This document shows, piece after piece, positions 23,696 through 32,667 of a stretch of DNA of 34,082 bases. The notes under the pieces are model-generated. The model worked only from the letters and a program-made list of their open reading frames with translations, was not told where the DNA came from and did not search any database. The first letter of the stretch is position 1, and every line of letters starts with the position of its first letter. The stretch lies in NCBI GenBank assembly GCA_021648025.1, contig JAKITO010000035.1:1-34082 (forward strand), read 5' to 3'. The stretch is from Paracoccaceae bacterium (lineage in GTDB: Bacteria; Pseudomonadota; Alphaproteobacteria; Rhodobacterales; Rhodobacteraceae). The translations under genes were made by a program, and so were the position numbers.

Positions 23696-25552
23696 ATGGC
23701 GCATCCCATCCACAACACTGGCCCCAATATTGGCCAATCCAACCCGGTTATCCGGCAATTGGACGAGGCGGCGATCAACCGGATTGCCGCCGGAGAAGTG
23801 GTCGAACGGCCCGCCTCGGCGGTCAAGGAACTGGTTGAAAACGCGGTGGATGCCGGGGCCACACGGATCACCATCGACATCTCTGACGGCGGCAAGACCC
23901 TGATCCGGGTAACCGATGATGGCTGTGGCATCGCGGCGCAGGAACTGGCGCTGGCCCTGTCGCGCCATGCCACGTCGAAAATCGACGGCTCGGACCTGTT
24001 GAACATCCACACCTTCGGCTTTCGCGGCGAGGCATTGCCATCGCTGGGCGCGGTCGGACGGCTAAGTATCACCAGCCGGGTAACAATAAAAGGCACTGTG
24101 CAGGACGCGGCTCAGATCAAGGTTGACGGCGGCGCAATGGGTGCGGTCAGACCGGCGGCACTCAACTCGGGGACCGTGGTTGAATTGCGCGATCTGTTTT
24201 ATGCCACACCGGCGCGCCTGAAATTCATGCGCACGGACCGGTCTGAATCGCAGGCGATATCGGATGTGGTCAAACGGCTGGCCATGGCCGAGCCGTCGAT
24301 AAGTTTCACCCTGCGCGATGTATCCGGCCAAAGCCCGCGCATCACCTTTCGCGCCGACGCCGAAAACGGCGAAATGTTCCCGGCCATGGCGGCGCGTCTG
24401 GGCCGGATCATCGGCCGGGATTTTGCCGAAAACGCGCTGAAGATCGACGCCACCCGTGAGGGTATCCGCCTGTTTGGCTATGCCGCCTTGCCAACCTATT
24501 CTCGCGGGGCTGCGGTGGCGCAATACCTGTTTGTCAATGGCCGCCCGGTCAAGGACCGGATGCTGACCGGGGCGCTGCGTGCGGCCTATTATGATTTCCT
24601 CAGTCGTGACCGTCACCCGGTGGCGGCCCTGTTCCTGGATTGTGACCCCGAACTGGTTGACGTGAACGTACACCCGGCCAAATCCGAAGTCCGCTTTCGC
24701 GACCCCGGCCTTGCGCGCGGTCTGATCGTTTCGGGTCTGCGACATGCCTTGGCCGAGTCGGGGCACCGGGCGTCCAGCACGGTAGGGGCCGGCATTCTGG
24801 GCGCGATGAAACCGGAAATGACGACTGCGCGGATTTACCAGATGGATCGCCAGTCACAGGGCGCGCGGCAAGCCGCATATGATCTGCAATCGCCGGGCTT
24901 CGCAGAAATGCAGGATGCGTTCAGCGCCCGGGTGCCCGAAACCCGCGAGGACGCCCAAAGGGCGGAAGAGCATTTGCCACTGGGCACCGCGCGTGGACAG
25001 GTGCATGAAAACTACATCATCGCCCAGACCGCCACCGGTATGGTGATCGTTGACCAACATGCGGCGCATGAGCGGCTGGTTTACGAAAAGCTCAAAGCGC
25101 AGATGGCTGACACTGGTGTGGCCGCCCAAGCGTTGTTGATCCCGGAAATCGTTGATCTTTCAAGTGATGATGCCGCCCGCCTGCTGGAAATTGCACCGGA
25201 ATTGACCCGACTGGGCCTGACCATCGAACCGTTCGGCGGAGGGGCCATAGCCATACGTGAAACACCCGCAATTCTGGGCGAAGTTGACGCAGCCGCGATG
25301 ATCCACGACATCCTCGACGAACTGTCTGATCAAGGCAGCAGCCAATCCGTTCAGTCAAAGATCGAGGCCATTCTAAGCCGCATCGCCTGCCACGGTTCAA
25401 TCCGTTCGGGCAGGCGCCTGCGCGCCGAGGAAATGAACGCCCTGTTGCGTGAAATGGAGGCAACGCCGCATTCTGGTCAGTGCAACCATGGCCGCCCGAC
25501 CTATGTCGAACTAAAGCTGGCCGATATTGAACGGCTGTTCGGGCGCACATGA
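23696..25552 (+). CDS. mutL: DNA mismatch repair protein MutL
   Basis: MutL links mismatch recognition by MutS to strand removal. The 618-residue protein has the GHKL ATPase region: NRIAAGEVVERPASAVKELV (28-47) with its catalytic glutamate, DDGCGI (74-79), RHATSKI and FGFRGEAL. The C-terminal domain carries DQHAAHERLVYE from about residue 453, which fits the DQHA-x2-E-x4-E endonuclease motif, and CNHGRP near 596. So this MutL should nick DNA itself, as expected where MutH is absent. The ATG at 23696 lies 55 bases after sitD; rmuC overlaps its stop by four bases. Confidence 0.96.
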   Translation: MAHPIHNTGPNIGQSNPVIRQLDEAAINRIAAGEVVERPASAVKELVENAVDAGATRITIDISDGGKTLIRVTDDGCGIAAQELALALSRHATSKIDGSDLLNIHTFGFRGEALPSLGAVGRLSITSRVTIKGTVQDAAQIKVDGGAMGAVRPAALNSGTVVELRDLFYATPARLKFMRTDRSESQAISDVVKRLAMAEPSISFTLRDVSGQSPRITFRADAENGEMFPAMAARLGRIIGRDFAENALKIDATREGIRLFGYAALPTYSRGAAVAQYLFVNGRPVKDRMLTGALRAAYYDFLSRDRHPVAALFLDCDPELVDVNVHPAKSEVRFRDPGLARGLIVSGLRHALAESGHRASSTVGAGILGAMKPEMTTARIYQMDRQSQGARQAAYDLQSPGFAEMQDAFSARVPETREDAQRAEEHLPLGTARGQVHENYIIAQTATGMVIVDQHAAHERLVYEKLKAQMADTGVAAQALLIPEIVDLSSDDAARLLEIAPELTRLGLTIEPFGGGAIAIRETPAILGEVDAAAMIHDILDELSDQGSSQSVQSKIEAILSRIACHGSIRSGRRLRAEEMNALLREMEATPHSGQCNHGRPTYVELKLADIERLFGRT

Positions 25553-26787
25553 TCCGCATATTTGACCAGACCTACATGCTGGGTGACCCAGTGGTGATTG
25601 CGGCCATCGCCGGGGGTGGTCTGGTCTTTATCATCCTGGCTCTGCTGATCCTGTCCTTGCGCGCCGCAAGCCGTTCGGCCCGCATGGCCGAACCTTTGGC
25701 GCGCCAACTGCTGGCGCTGGGTCAGAACGTTCAGCAGCTGGGGCTGGGCCAGGCCCAATTGCAGGGCGGGCTGCAAAGCGCGTCGGATACTCAGGCCAAC
25801 GCGCAGGTGCAGGTCATTCAAGTGGTCGAGGCGCGGCTGTCCGACCTCAAGACCCAGATGAACGACCGGTTGGCGGATAATGCCGCGCGCTCTACCCGGG
25901 CTTTGGCCGAGATGCAGGAACGGATGAAAGACACGCTGCATGGCACGTCCAGGGCAACGGCAACCTCGCTGACCCAATTGCAGGAACGCCTGGCGGTGAT
26001 CGACAAGGCACAGGACAATATCACCAAACTCAGCAGTGATGTGCTTGGGCTTCAGGACATCCTTAGCAACAAACAGACCCGTGGCGCGTTTGGGGAAATC
26101 CAGCTGAATGATATCGTCACCAAGGCGTTGCCGCGTGACAGCTATGAAATGCAATCAACCCTCAGCAACGGCAAACGCGCTGATTGCCTGATCCACCTTC
26201 CCAACCCGCCGGGGCCGATTGTGATCGACAGCAAATTCCCGCTTGAGGCCTATGAGGCGCTGCGCAATGCCAATTCTGAGCTTGAGATGAAAGAGGCGGC
26301 GCGGGCGTTCAGAGCCTCGGTCAAAGTGCATATCAAGGCCATTTCCGAACGCTATATCATCGAGGGCGAAACCGCCGACGGTGCGTTGATGTTCCTGCCA
26401 TCCGAGGCGGTCTATGCAGAGTTGCATGCCAACTTTCCCGAGGTTGTACGCGAAGGGTTTGCGGCACGGGTCTGGATCGTGTCCCCCACCACCTGCATGG
26501 CGACATTGAATACCATGCGGGCGATTCTGAAGGACGCGCGAATGCGCGAACAGGCGGGCGCGATCCGCAAGGAACTGGCGCTGTTGCACAAGGATGTGGA
26601 ACGGCTGGTCGACCGGGTTGGCAATCTGGACCGGCATTTCGGGCAGGCGGCCAAGGACATCGCCGACATCAAAATCAGTGCCGACAAGGCCGGGATGCGG
26701 GCACTTCGGCTGGACAGTTTCGACTTTGCCGAGATTGCACCCGAAGACGGGGATGACCCGGTTGCTCTTGGCCCTAAAACAGGCTGA
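25549..26787 (+). CDS. rmuC: DNA recombination protein RmuC
   Basis: This 412-residue protein of the RmuC family limits inversions at short inverted repeats in E. coli and has a nuclease-like fold. It begins with one membrane segment (about 14-36), then a long coiled coil (about 45-160), then the conserved core from GAFGEIQLNDIV to FLPSEAVYAELHANFPEVV and VWIVSPTTCMATLNTMRAIL. It is coupled to mutL by a four-base overlap, a sensible DNA-maintenance pair. Its last 14 bases overlap the end of the convergent glutamine-synthetase-like gene. The precise biochemistry of RmuC is not settled. Confidence 0.93.
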   Translation: MIRIFDQTYMLGDPVVIAAIAGGGLVFIILALLILSLRAASRSARMAEPLARQLLALGQNVQQLGLGQAQLQGGLQSASDTQANAQVQVIQVVEARLSDLKTQMNDRLADNAARSTRALAEMQERMKDTLHGTSRATATSLTQLQERLAVIDKAQDNITKLSSDVLGLQDILSNKQTRGAFGEIQLNDIVTKALPRDSYEMQSTLSNGKRADCLIHLPNPPGPIVIDSKFPLEAYEALRNANSELEMKEAARAFRASVKVHIKAISERYIIEGETADGALMFLPSEAVYAELHANFPEVVREGFAARVWIVSPTTCMATLNTMRAILKDARMREQAGAIRKELALLHKDVERLVDRVGNLDRHFGQAAKDIADIKISADKAGMRALRLDSFDFAEIAPEDGDDPVALGPKTG

Positions 26788-28225
26788 AATATTCGGCCTG
26801 TTCCCATTCGGAAATGGCCGACAGATACCGATCCCATTCAAAGCGTTTGATGGTCGTCAGATAGTCGACCATTTCATCACCCATCGTCCGGCGCAGCATT
26901 GCCGATCCTTCAAAGGCATCTATCGCCTGGGCCAGATTGGTTGGCAAAAGTCCAGCGTCGCCTTGATACGGCGTGCGGGTTGGGGCCGGGGATTTCAGGC
27001 CATGGGTTATACCCTCCAGCCCGGCAATCAGTTGGGCAGCCAGCGCATAATACGGGTTGGCGCTGGTGTCGGGCGCGCGATTTTCGATCCTGCTGGCCAT
27101 GTCGCCGGGCGCCATCAGGGCGCGGATCATCGCACCCCGGTTGTCGTGGCCCCATTGGATTCGGTTGGGGGCAAGCTGGAATGGCTGATAACGTTTATAG
27201 CTGTTGACGGTCGGGGCGATCAGCAGCGACGTTTCAGTGGCATGGGCCAGTAATCCGGCAATCCAGCCATCGGCTTGCGGCGTTAATTCGCCTTGCCTGT
27301 CGGGAATAAACAAGGCCCGACCCGAGGCCAGATCAGCCAGCGACATATGGATATGCCAACCACAGGCGGTGATATTTGCCAGCCTGGGTTTGGCCATGAA
27401 CGAGGCATGCAGACCCCGGCCTGCGCAGACCTCTTTGACCATGGTGCGGAACATCATCAGGTTGTCGGCGTGTTGCATTGGCGAGGCCGGTTCAAAGGTG
27501 AATTCAAACTGCGACGGTCCCATTTCAATTTCGACCGAGCGCACCGGCAGGTCCAGAGCCTGGGCGGCGCGGCGCAATTCATCAAGGATCGCTTCGGCGT
27601 CGCTGTACCGGGTTTCGGTCAGGTACTGATAGCCGTGGGTCAGGGCGCGGGTTTGCGGCGGGGCACCGGGCATGGTGGTTTGGGGGTGCTCCAATGCGGC
27701 ATCGGTGCGTTCAAAGATGTGAAACTCTACCTCAAGGCCGATGGTGGCGGCCATGTCGGCCCTGGCCAACCGGGCGGTGGCGTTCTTCAGGACCGTGCGC
27801 GCGGCGTATGGGATCGGCGTGCCGTCCCGGTGCACCACGTCGCAGAATATCCAGGCTGAATGGGGTGACCATGGCAGGATGCGAAAGGTGGCCGGGTCGG
27901 GCACCAGACGTATATCGCCGACGCCTTGCATCGGGCCGGAAAGCGGCCCTGGCTGGTCGTCCCAGACCGGAAAGACCGTGCGGTGAGAGGTGTCTTTGAG
28001 GAGTAGAGTCGACGCCACAGCAATGCCGCTGGTGAAGGCAGAAGGGAAGGCCGAAGCGACCAGGGTTTTGCCGCGCAAAACCCCGTGTTGGTCGGTGAAC
28101 AGCACCCTCACGGTTTCCAGATCCGAGGCCGCTACGCGGGTCAGAAGCGCCTCGCCTGCTTCGCAGGCCTCGGCGCTGAGCAGGCCCATCCGGGCCAGAT
28201 TCGCGTCGCTGATCATCTTAGACAT
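26774..28225 (-). CDS. glutamine synthetase family protein (gamma-glutamyl-amine ligase-like)
   Basis: This 483-residue member of the glutamine synthetase superfamily would use ATP to couple glutamate to an amine. The metal and nucleotide ligands are visible: E165/E167 in GLEVEFH, E232-GPSQFE near 232-241, H291 in GWHIHMS, NSYKR at 341-345, and SRIENR at 378-383. No adenylylation-loop tyrosine segment of GlnA is seen, and the divergence fits PuuA/IpuC/AtdA1-type ligases better than housekeeping GlnA. The start at 28225 overlaps the Rieske gene stop by eight bases; an ATG at 28216 is also possible. The substrate amine is unknown. It is last in a four-gene unit. Confidence 0.88.
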   Translation of the reverse strand: MSKMISDANLARMGLLSAEACEAGEALLTRVAASDLETVRVLFTDQHGVLRGKTLVASAFPSAFTSGIAVASTLLLKDTSHRTVFPVWDDQPGPLSGPMQGVGDIRLVPDPATFRILPWSPHSAWIFCDVVHRDGTPIPYAARTVLKNATARLARADMAATIGLEVEFHIFERTDAALEHPQTTMPGAPPQTRALTHGYQYLTETRYSDAEAILDELRRAAQALDLPVRSVEIEMGPSQFEFTFEPASPMQHADNLMMFRTMVKEVCAGRGLHASFMAKPRLANITACGWHIHMSLADLASGRALFIPDRQGELTPQADGWIAGLLAHATETSLLIAPTVNSYKRYQPFQLAPNRIQWGHDNRGAMIRALMAPGDMASRIENRAPDTSANPYYALAAQLIAGLEGITHGLKSPAPTRTPYQGDAGLLPTNLAQAIDAFEGSAMLRRTMGDEMVDYLTTIKRFEWDRYLSAISEWEQAEYFSLF

Positions 28226-29531
28226 GCGCGTCCCATGGACAGGCAGCGCGTCGCGCGGCATCGCTGGTGGCGGTGGCATCTTCGGGGGTGGTTCCGGCGG
28301 CAATGGCGTCGTTGGAAACCGGGCCGGTGATTGCGCCGGGATCGTTGTCCCACATCGGCAGATCGTTGGTGCGACCCTCTTTTACCGCCGCAATTGCCGC
28401 GCGCAGCATGCGGCGGTATTGGATAATGCCCACATCCGTCTTGCCCAGATGTTCACGGGTGCGGTCCTGTATTGCCCCCATTGATTCCACGGCCCATTGG
28501 TCGTGCACGTTAATGTCCAGCCCCATGCCGGTATAGGTTTCACTGTCCTGTTCGTCGGGGTCATAGCCGTAATTGTTGCTGGCATTCTTCAACGGCGCAT
28601 AGTCCGGCAAGCGGTGTTCTTTCAGGCGTTGTTCGCGCATCAGGGGTTTGTCGACCGGGGCGCCAAAGCTGGTGAACATCGAATACCAATAGCACGAGGT
28701 ATCGTCGATCGGCACATGCCATTGGGTGATGGTCATCTCGCGCGACATCGGGATGCAGATGGCGCCGGGGAAAATCTGGTTGGTCACCCGCACATGGGTG
28801 TTGCCGCCGTCAAGATGGCGCAATGCCGTCAGGCGCATGCCATAGGCGGTTTCTTCGGTCGTGATCTCGGGACGGGGATAGTCGCGCAGCAGTTTGGTCA
28901 TGGGGATGTTGGTGTCCGCCGCACTGTCGCGGAATTGTTTGCCATAGCTGTCGGCGGGGTCTTCGTCTTGCAGGAACCGGTGCAGGAACGACGCATGGGC
29001 CGGGTCGATCCCCACCTCCATCGCCTGAAGCCAGTTGCATTCCCAAAGGCCTTTGAAGGCAAAGACATGGGATGCGGGCGCGCGGAAACAATCGAAATTG
29101 GCGAATGCGGGCGGGTCTCCGGGGCCAAGATAGGCCCAGATGATGCCGTTGCGTTCGACCACCGGATAGCCCGGTGATCTGATCTGCTCAAACATCCGGC
29201 TGTCTGCCGGTTCGCCCGGTTGTTCGACGCATTGCCCGGTTCGGTCAAAATGCCAGCCGTGGAACGGGCAGCGCAAGCCGTTGTCTTCAAGCCGCCCATA
29301 ACACAGGTCGGCCCCGCGATGCGGACAGTACCGCCCAATCAGGCCAAGTTGGCCGTCCGTGTCGCGGAACAACACCAGGTCTTCGCCCATCAGACGTACT
29401 GGCACGACGGGGCGGGCGCCCGCCAATTCGTCACTTAAGGCGGCAGGTTGCCAATAGTGGCGCAGGACAGCGCCCGCGTCGGTGCCGGGGCCGACAAGGG
29501 TCAGGCTGTTGTTTAGGTCTTGGCTGATCAT
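28218..29531 (-). CDS. Rieske non-haem iron oxygenase, alpha subunit
   Basis: This 437-residue aromatic-ring-hydroxylating type oxygenase has a Rieske [2Fe-2S] site, C69-P-H71 and C88-P-F-H91 in YCPHRGADL/RCPFHGWHFD. The mononuclear iron site is N166-W...D176-P-A-H179...H184. It resembles the phthalate/vanillate oxygenase group. Such enzymes need a reductase, which is not in the window. The start at 29531 follows AAAGGA. Another frame stays open further upstream to 29750 but has no supporting site. The gene lies 52 bases behind the secreted-protein gene and overlaps the ligase gene. The C-terminal 30 residues are a low-complexity Ala/Thr/Asp tail. Confidence 0.92.
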   Translation of the reverse strand: MISQDLNNSLTLVGPGTDAGAVLRHYWQPAALSDELAGARPVVPVRLMGEDLVLFRDTDGQLGLIGRYCPHRGADLCYGRLEDNGLRCPFHGWHFDRTGQCVEQPGEPADSRMFEQIRSPGYPVVERNGIIWAYLGPGDPPAFANFDCFRAPASHVFAFKGLWECNWLQAMEVGIDPAHASFLHRFLQDEDPADSYGKQFRDSAADTNIPMTKLLRDYPRPEITTEETAYGMRLTALRHLDGGNTHVRVTNQIFPGAICIPMSREMTITQWHVPIDDTSCYWYSMFTSFGAPVDKPLMREQRLKEHRLPDYAPLKNASNNYGYDPDEQDSETYTGMGLDINVHDQWAVESMGAIQDRTREHLGKTDVGIIQYRRMLRAAIAAVKEGRTNDLPMWDNDPGAITGPVSNDAIAAGTTPEDATATSDAARRAACPWDAHV

Positions 29532-29583
29532 CTGATGTGTCCTTTGATAGTACACGCACAACTTCGCAGCATCGACGCGCCTG

Positions 29584-30567
29584 TCAAGGCAGGCCGACCA
29601 GATCAGCGCCGTTCCAATAAAACAGGAATTCGCAAATATCGGTTCCGATTGCATAACAATCTGCCATGGAACCGCCGGCACCCACCGCCATGTTGCCGTT
29701 GCTGAGAGGTTGCAGACGTACCCCGGCGGCCAGCAACTGCTTGGGCGCATTGGTGCGCGGATATGATCCGCTCAGATAGACATCAGCCGAGCACATGGAC
29801 GCGCCGCAGAACGGTTGGGAAAACGTGCCGGAACATTTGATTTTCCGCCAGTCCAGCACCACGTCCGGCACCCCGTCGCCGTCGATCTCGCCGCTGAGGA
29901 ATGCACCGGGTTCATAGGTGGACGCGCCTTTGCAACCCTTGGCGACGTCGGCTTCGGCGGTTTTGCGCATGTTTATTGGTGCAACGGGAGCGACGAGGGG
30001 CGCGGGCCGCCAGGGGTGGCGGGACGCTGTAAACTGGCGGCGGCAAGCATCCACAAGGGAGGCATACCCCGATGCAAACCCGGAGGTGGCTACCGTCACC
30101 GAACCCGCGTTGCTGTGGATTTCAAACGAGGGGGCGGCGGCGATGGCTGCGAACATCGGACCAGTGGCCGACAGGGTTGTGTGCCATTCAGCGGCATATT
30201 CACCCCAGGAGATTTTCGGCAGGCGAAAGGCGCTGGCTCCGACCACCAGCAGGACGTCGCTGCGGGGTTCATTGCGTATTGGCGCGCCGATTTCCTGCCC
30301 CTTAAAGGCCAAATAAAGCTCATCCGGGTTGGTAAAGGTCACGCCTTTGAAAAACCCGGGCACCACCGCCGGTGGGTTTGGTTTTCGAATGGCGCAGGCC
30401 AGTGAAAAGCCCGGTTTGCCGGGGGTCGAGATATGTGCCCGGAAAAGTACTTTATTGTCATTTAGCCCGAATTTCCAGTTCTGTGCTTGAGCAGTCATCG
30501 GCAACAACATCGCAAGGGTCGCGGTCAGAACCAACTTAAGGCCGCCAGGAACCCGACGCCGCATCAT
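29584..30567 (-). CDS. putative exported protein, function unknown
   Basis: This protein of about 327 residues starts with a clear signal peptide (MMRRRVPGGLKLVLTATLAM, then LLPMTAQAQ, cut after about 28). I do not recognise a named domain. A calcium-loop-like motif GEIDGDGVPDVVLDW sits near residue 220-235, as in FG-GAP or dockerin loops. Several cysteines (CSADVY, CYAIGTDIC) could form disulfides in the periplasm. ATGA overlap couples it to the SDR gene (ATG 30567-30565 with TGA 30566-30564), so it belongs to the operon. It might bind a substrate or metal in the periplasm, but nothing proves it. Confidence 0.75.
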   Translation of the reverse strand: MMRRRVPGGLKLVLTATLAMLLPMTAQAQNWKFGLNDNKVLFRAHISTPGKPGFSLACAIRKPNPPAVVPGFFKGVTFTNPDELYLAFKGQEIGAPIRNEPRSDVLLVVGASAFRLPKISWGEYAAEWHTTLSATGPMFAAIAAAPSFEIHSNAGSVTVATSGFASGYASLVDACRRQFTASRHPWRPAPLVAPVAPINMRKTAEADVAKGCKGASTYEPGAFLSGEIDGDGVPDVVLDWRKIKCSGTFSQPFCGASMCSADVYLSGSYPRTNAPKQLLAAGVRLQPLSNGNMAVGAGGSMADCYAIGTDICEFLFYWNGADLVGLP

Positions 30568-31331
30568 CCTGCCGTCCATCCGCCATCGACCAGCAACGAT
30601 GTCCCCGTCACCAGCGACGAGGCCCCGGTTGCCAGATAAAGTACCGCGCCCATTATATCGCCGACCTCACCGGTGCGGGTCAGTTTGATCTTGCTGTTGA
30701 TCCATTCCATCGCTTCCGGGTTGTCAAAGGTCTTTGCCGTCAAAGGCGTGCGGATAAAGGTCGGGGCCACGGCATTGATGCGGATGCCTAGTTCGCCCCA
30801 TTCAATCGCCATCGCCTTGATCATCCCTTCAAGGCCAAACTTGGACGCACAGTAAACCGTGCGCCCGGCCCCGCCCACGTGGCCCATCTGCGAGGATATG
30901 TGGATGATCGAACCGGTGATGTTTTGTGACTGCATGGCATCGGCGGTCCAGGTTGACAGGAAATAGGCGCTCCGCAGGTTCAGGCCCATCACCCGGTCAA
31001 AATCTTTGGGGGTGGTTTCCAGCGCCGTCGCCGGGTGGGCGGTGCCGGCCGAGTTGACGACCACATCAAAGACCTGCCCATCAAGCGCTGATTTCAACGC
31101 GTCCAGATCGGCCTGATCCAGCGCCATTGCCTCGGCCGAGCCACCGCGCGCTTGCAACGCCGCAACGGTGGCGTTCAACCGGTCTAGGCCGCGTGCGGCG
31201 CAGACAACATGCGCGCCCGCCCCGGCCAAAGCCGCGGCACAGGCCTGGCCTATGCCCGAAGAAGCGCCTGTAACCAAGGCCCGCTTGCCATCAAGGCGAA
31301 AGGACGGGGTGCGTGGTAGGTCGGGTATCAT
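30564..31331 (-). CDS. short-chain dehydrogenase/reductase (SDR family oxidoreductase)
   Basis: This 255-residue classical SDR has the cofactor motif TGASSGIG at 21-28, N94 in NSAG, N118 in the active-site helix, S147, and Y160-x3-K164 in VYCASK. It oxidises or reduces a hydroxyl/keto group with NAD(P)H. It resembles gluconate 5-dehydrogenase and acyl-carrier reductases, and the substrate is not predictable. The start at 31331 is set by GGAG seven bases upstream. It is the first gene of the minus-strand unit that continues into the exported protein, Rieske oxygenase and ligase genes. Confidence 0.93.
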   Translation of the reverse strand: MIPDLPRTPSFRLDGKRALVTGASSGIGQACAAALAGAGAHVVCAARGLDRLNATVAALQARGGSAEAMALDQADLDALKSALDGQVFDVVVNSAGTAHPATALETTPKDFDRVMGLNLRSAYFLSTWTADAMQSQNITGSIIHISSQMGHVGGAGRTVYCASKFGLEGMIKAMAIEWGELGIRINAVAPTFIRTPLTAKTFDNPEAMEWINSKIKLTRTGEVGDIMGAVLYLATGASSLVTGTSLLVDGGWTAG

Positions 31332-31694
31332 GGTGACTCCATTGGATAAATTATGGACCAGAGGTAATGGTACGCGCAAACGGGAACAGATGATAGATGT
31401 GAGGGCACAGGAGAAATTGCCGCCTGAAATCTCGTTGATCCGGAAATGTCAGCGATCCTGCCGTAATGTTTCGCGCGCGAAACATTCGCTAAAATTGGAT
31501 GGTTTTTGTTAACTGTGTGGCAAGAATGGTAAGGTGGAAATTACCCAAACGTGCGGGACGGGGTAATGGCAAGCACTTGATCAATGCCTTTCATCTTCAA
31601 AATTTTCCGAACAAAGCTATTTGGTTGATCGCCCTTGGAGCGTGCTGGCCAAATGCCACATACTGGCGTCAGTTTAGCCACCTGCGAGAGTGCA
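31332..31694. other. 363-base divergent control region between the SDR unit and the bicupin gene
   Basis: The region holds a 22-bp palindrome at 31465-31486 and, close to the SDR start, a CATAAT that could be a -10 for the minus strand (31355-31350). AT-rich stretches follow on the bicupin side. Frames here (for example 31499-31939) run through the next gene out of phase and are not supported. Confidence 0.6.
31465..31486. promoter_or_regulatory. 22-bp perfect palindrome, likely operator
   Basis: AATGTTTCGCG (31465-31475) and CGCGAAACATT (31476-31486) are exact reverse complements with a central CG, so the full site has no spacer. The pattern fits dimeric repressors of LacI type or similar. 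It lies between two divergent transcription units and could control either or both. Confidence 0.75.
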
Positions 31695-32534
31695 ATGACC
31701 AAACCCACCTATTTTGCCCCGACCGGCGGCCACCCGGATCAGACCCAACTGCTGACCGATCGCGCCATGTTCACCGAAAGCTATGCGGTGATCCCCAAAG
31801 GCACGATGCGCGACATTGTAACGTCGTTCCTGCCCAATTGGGATGGCACGCGCCTGTGGGTGATCGCCCGGCCCCTAAGTGGTTTCGCCGAGACGTTTTC
31901 GCAATACATCATGGAGGTGCAGCCGGGTGGGGGCAGTGATCTGCCCGAAAGTGACCCCGAGGCCGAGGCGGTGTTGTTTGTGGTCGAAGGCGCTGTGAAT
32001 CTTACCATCGACAGTGTGACCCATGTGATGGAACCGGGGGGCTATGCCTATTTGCCGCCCGGTGCCAAGTGGACGCTGCACAACCGCGCCGGGCCAGACG
32101 GTTCATCTGTGGCGCGGTTTCACTGGATTCGCAAATCTTATGTTGCCGCCCCCGGGGTGCCGATGCCCGAGGCGTTTGTGACCAATGAAACGGATGTGGA
32201 ACCCAACGTCATGCCCGGCACCGAGGGGCGTTGGTCGACCACCCGGTTTGTTGAGCCGGACGATATGCGCCACGACATGCATGTGTCGATTGTCAATTTT
32301 CAACCGGGCGGGGTGATCCCGTTTATGGAAACGCATGTCATGGAACACGGGCTTTATGTGTTGGAGGGCAAGGCGGTTTACCGGCTTAATCAGGATTGGG
32401 TCGAGGTCGAGGCCGGCGATTACATGTGGTTGCGCGCGTTTTGCCCGCAGGCCTGTTATGCGGGCGGGCCGGGGCCGTTCCGGTATCTGCTGTATAAGGA
32501 TGTGAACCGGCATATGCCGTTGCGACTGAAATAG
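31695..32534 (+). CDS. allE: bicupin, (S)-ureidoglycine aminohydrolase-like protein
   Basis: This 279-residue two-cupin protein matches the UGHY/AllE family, which turns (S)-ureidoglycine into (S)-ureidoglycolate with release of ammonia in allantoin breakdown; it needs Mn(II). Marks are MEVQPGGGSDLPE in the first cupin, VVEGAVNLTIDS, and in the second cupin FQPGGVIPFMETHVMEHGLY with YVLEGKAVYRLN and DYMWLRAFCPQACYAGG. The ATG at 31695 follows GAGAG. No other ureide gene (allantoinase, allantoate amidohydrolase) lies in the window, so the role stays open. The 22-bp palindrome is about 210 bases upstream. Confidence 0.85.
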   Translation: MTKPTYFAPTGGHPDQTQLLTDRAMFTESYAVIPKGTMRDIVTSFLPNWDGTRLWVIARPLSGFAETFSQYIMEVQPGGGSDLPESDPEAEAVLFVVEGAVNLTIDSVTHVMEPGGYAYLPPGAKWTLHNRAGPDGSSVARFHWIRKSYVAAPGVPMPEAFVTNETDVEPNVMPGTEGRWSTTRFVEPDDMRHDMHVSIVNFQPGGVIPFMETHVMEHGLYVLEGKAVYRLNQDWVEVEAGDYMWLRAFCPQACYAGGPGPFRYLLYKDVNRHMPLRLK

Positions 32535-32667
32535 GTTTTGACCGCCTGGCTGCGACGCGGGACCGGTGCAAATACTCTGGGGCTGGAATCTCTGACAAAA
32601 ATAGTCGAATAAGGGCGCGGCGTGTGAGTCTGCGCCTTGTCATGTCCAAACCAAAGGCAATCCCGTC

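Noticed and set aside
31499..31939. 146-codon plus-strand frame overlapping the bicupin gene start
   Set aside because: It runs out of phase into the bicupin gene, has no ribosome-binding site and no recognisable domain.
32568..32583. Fur-like site before the iron permease gene
   Set aside because: The best match to the core found upstream of sitA is only about 9 of 15 positions, too weak to report.
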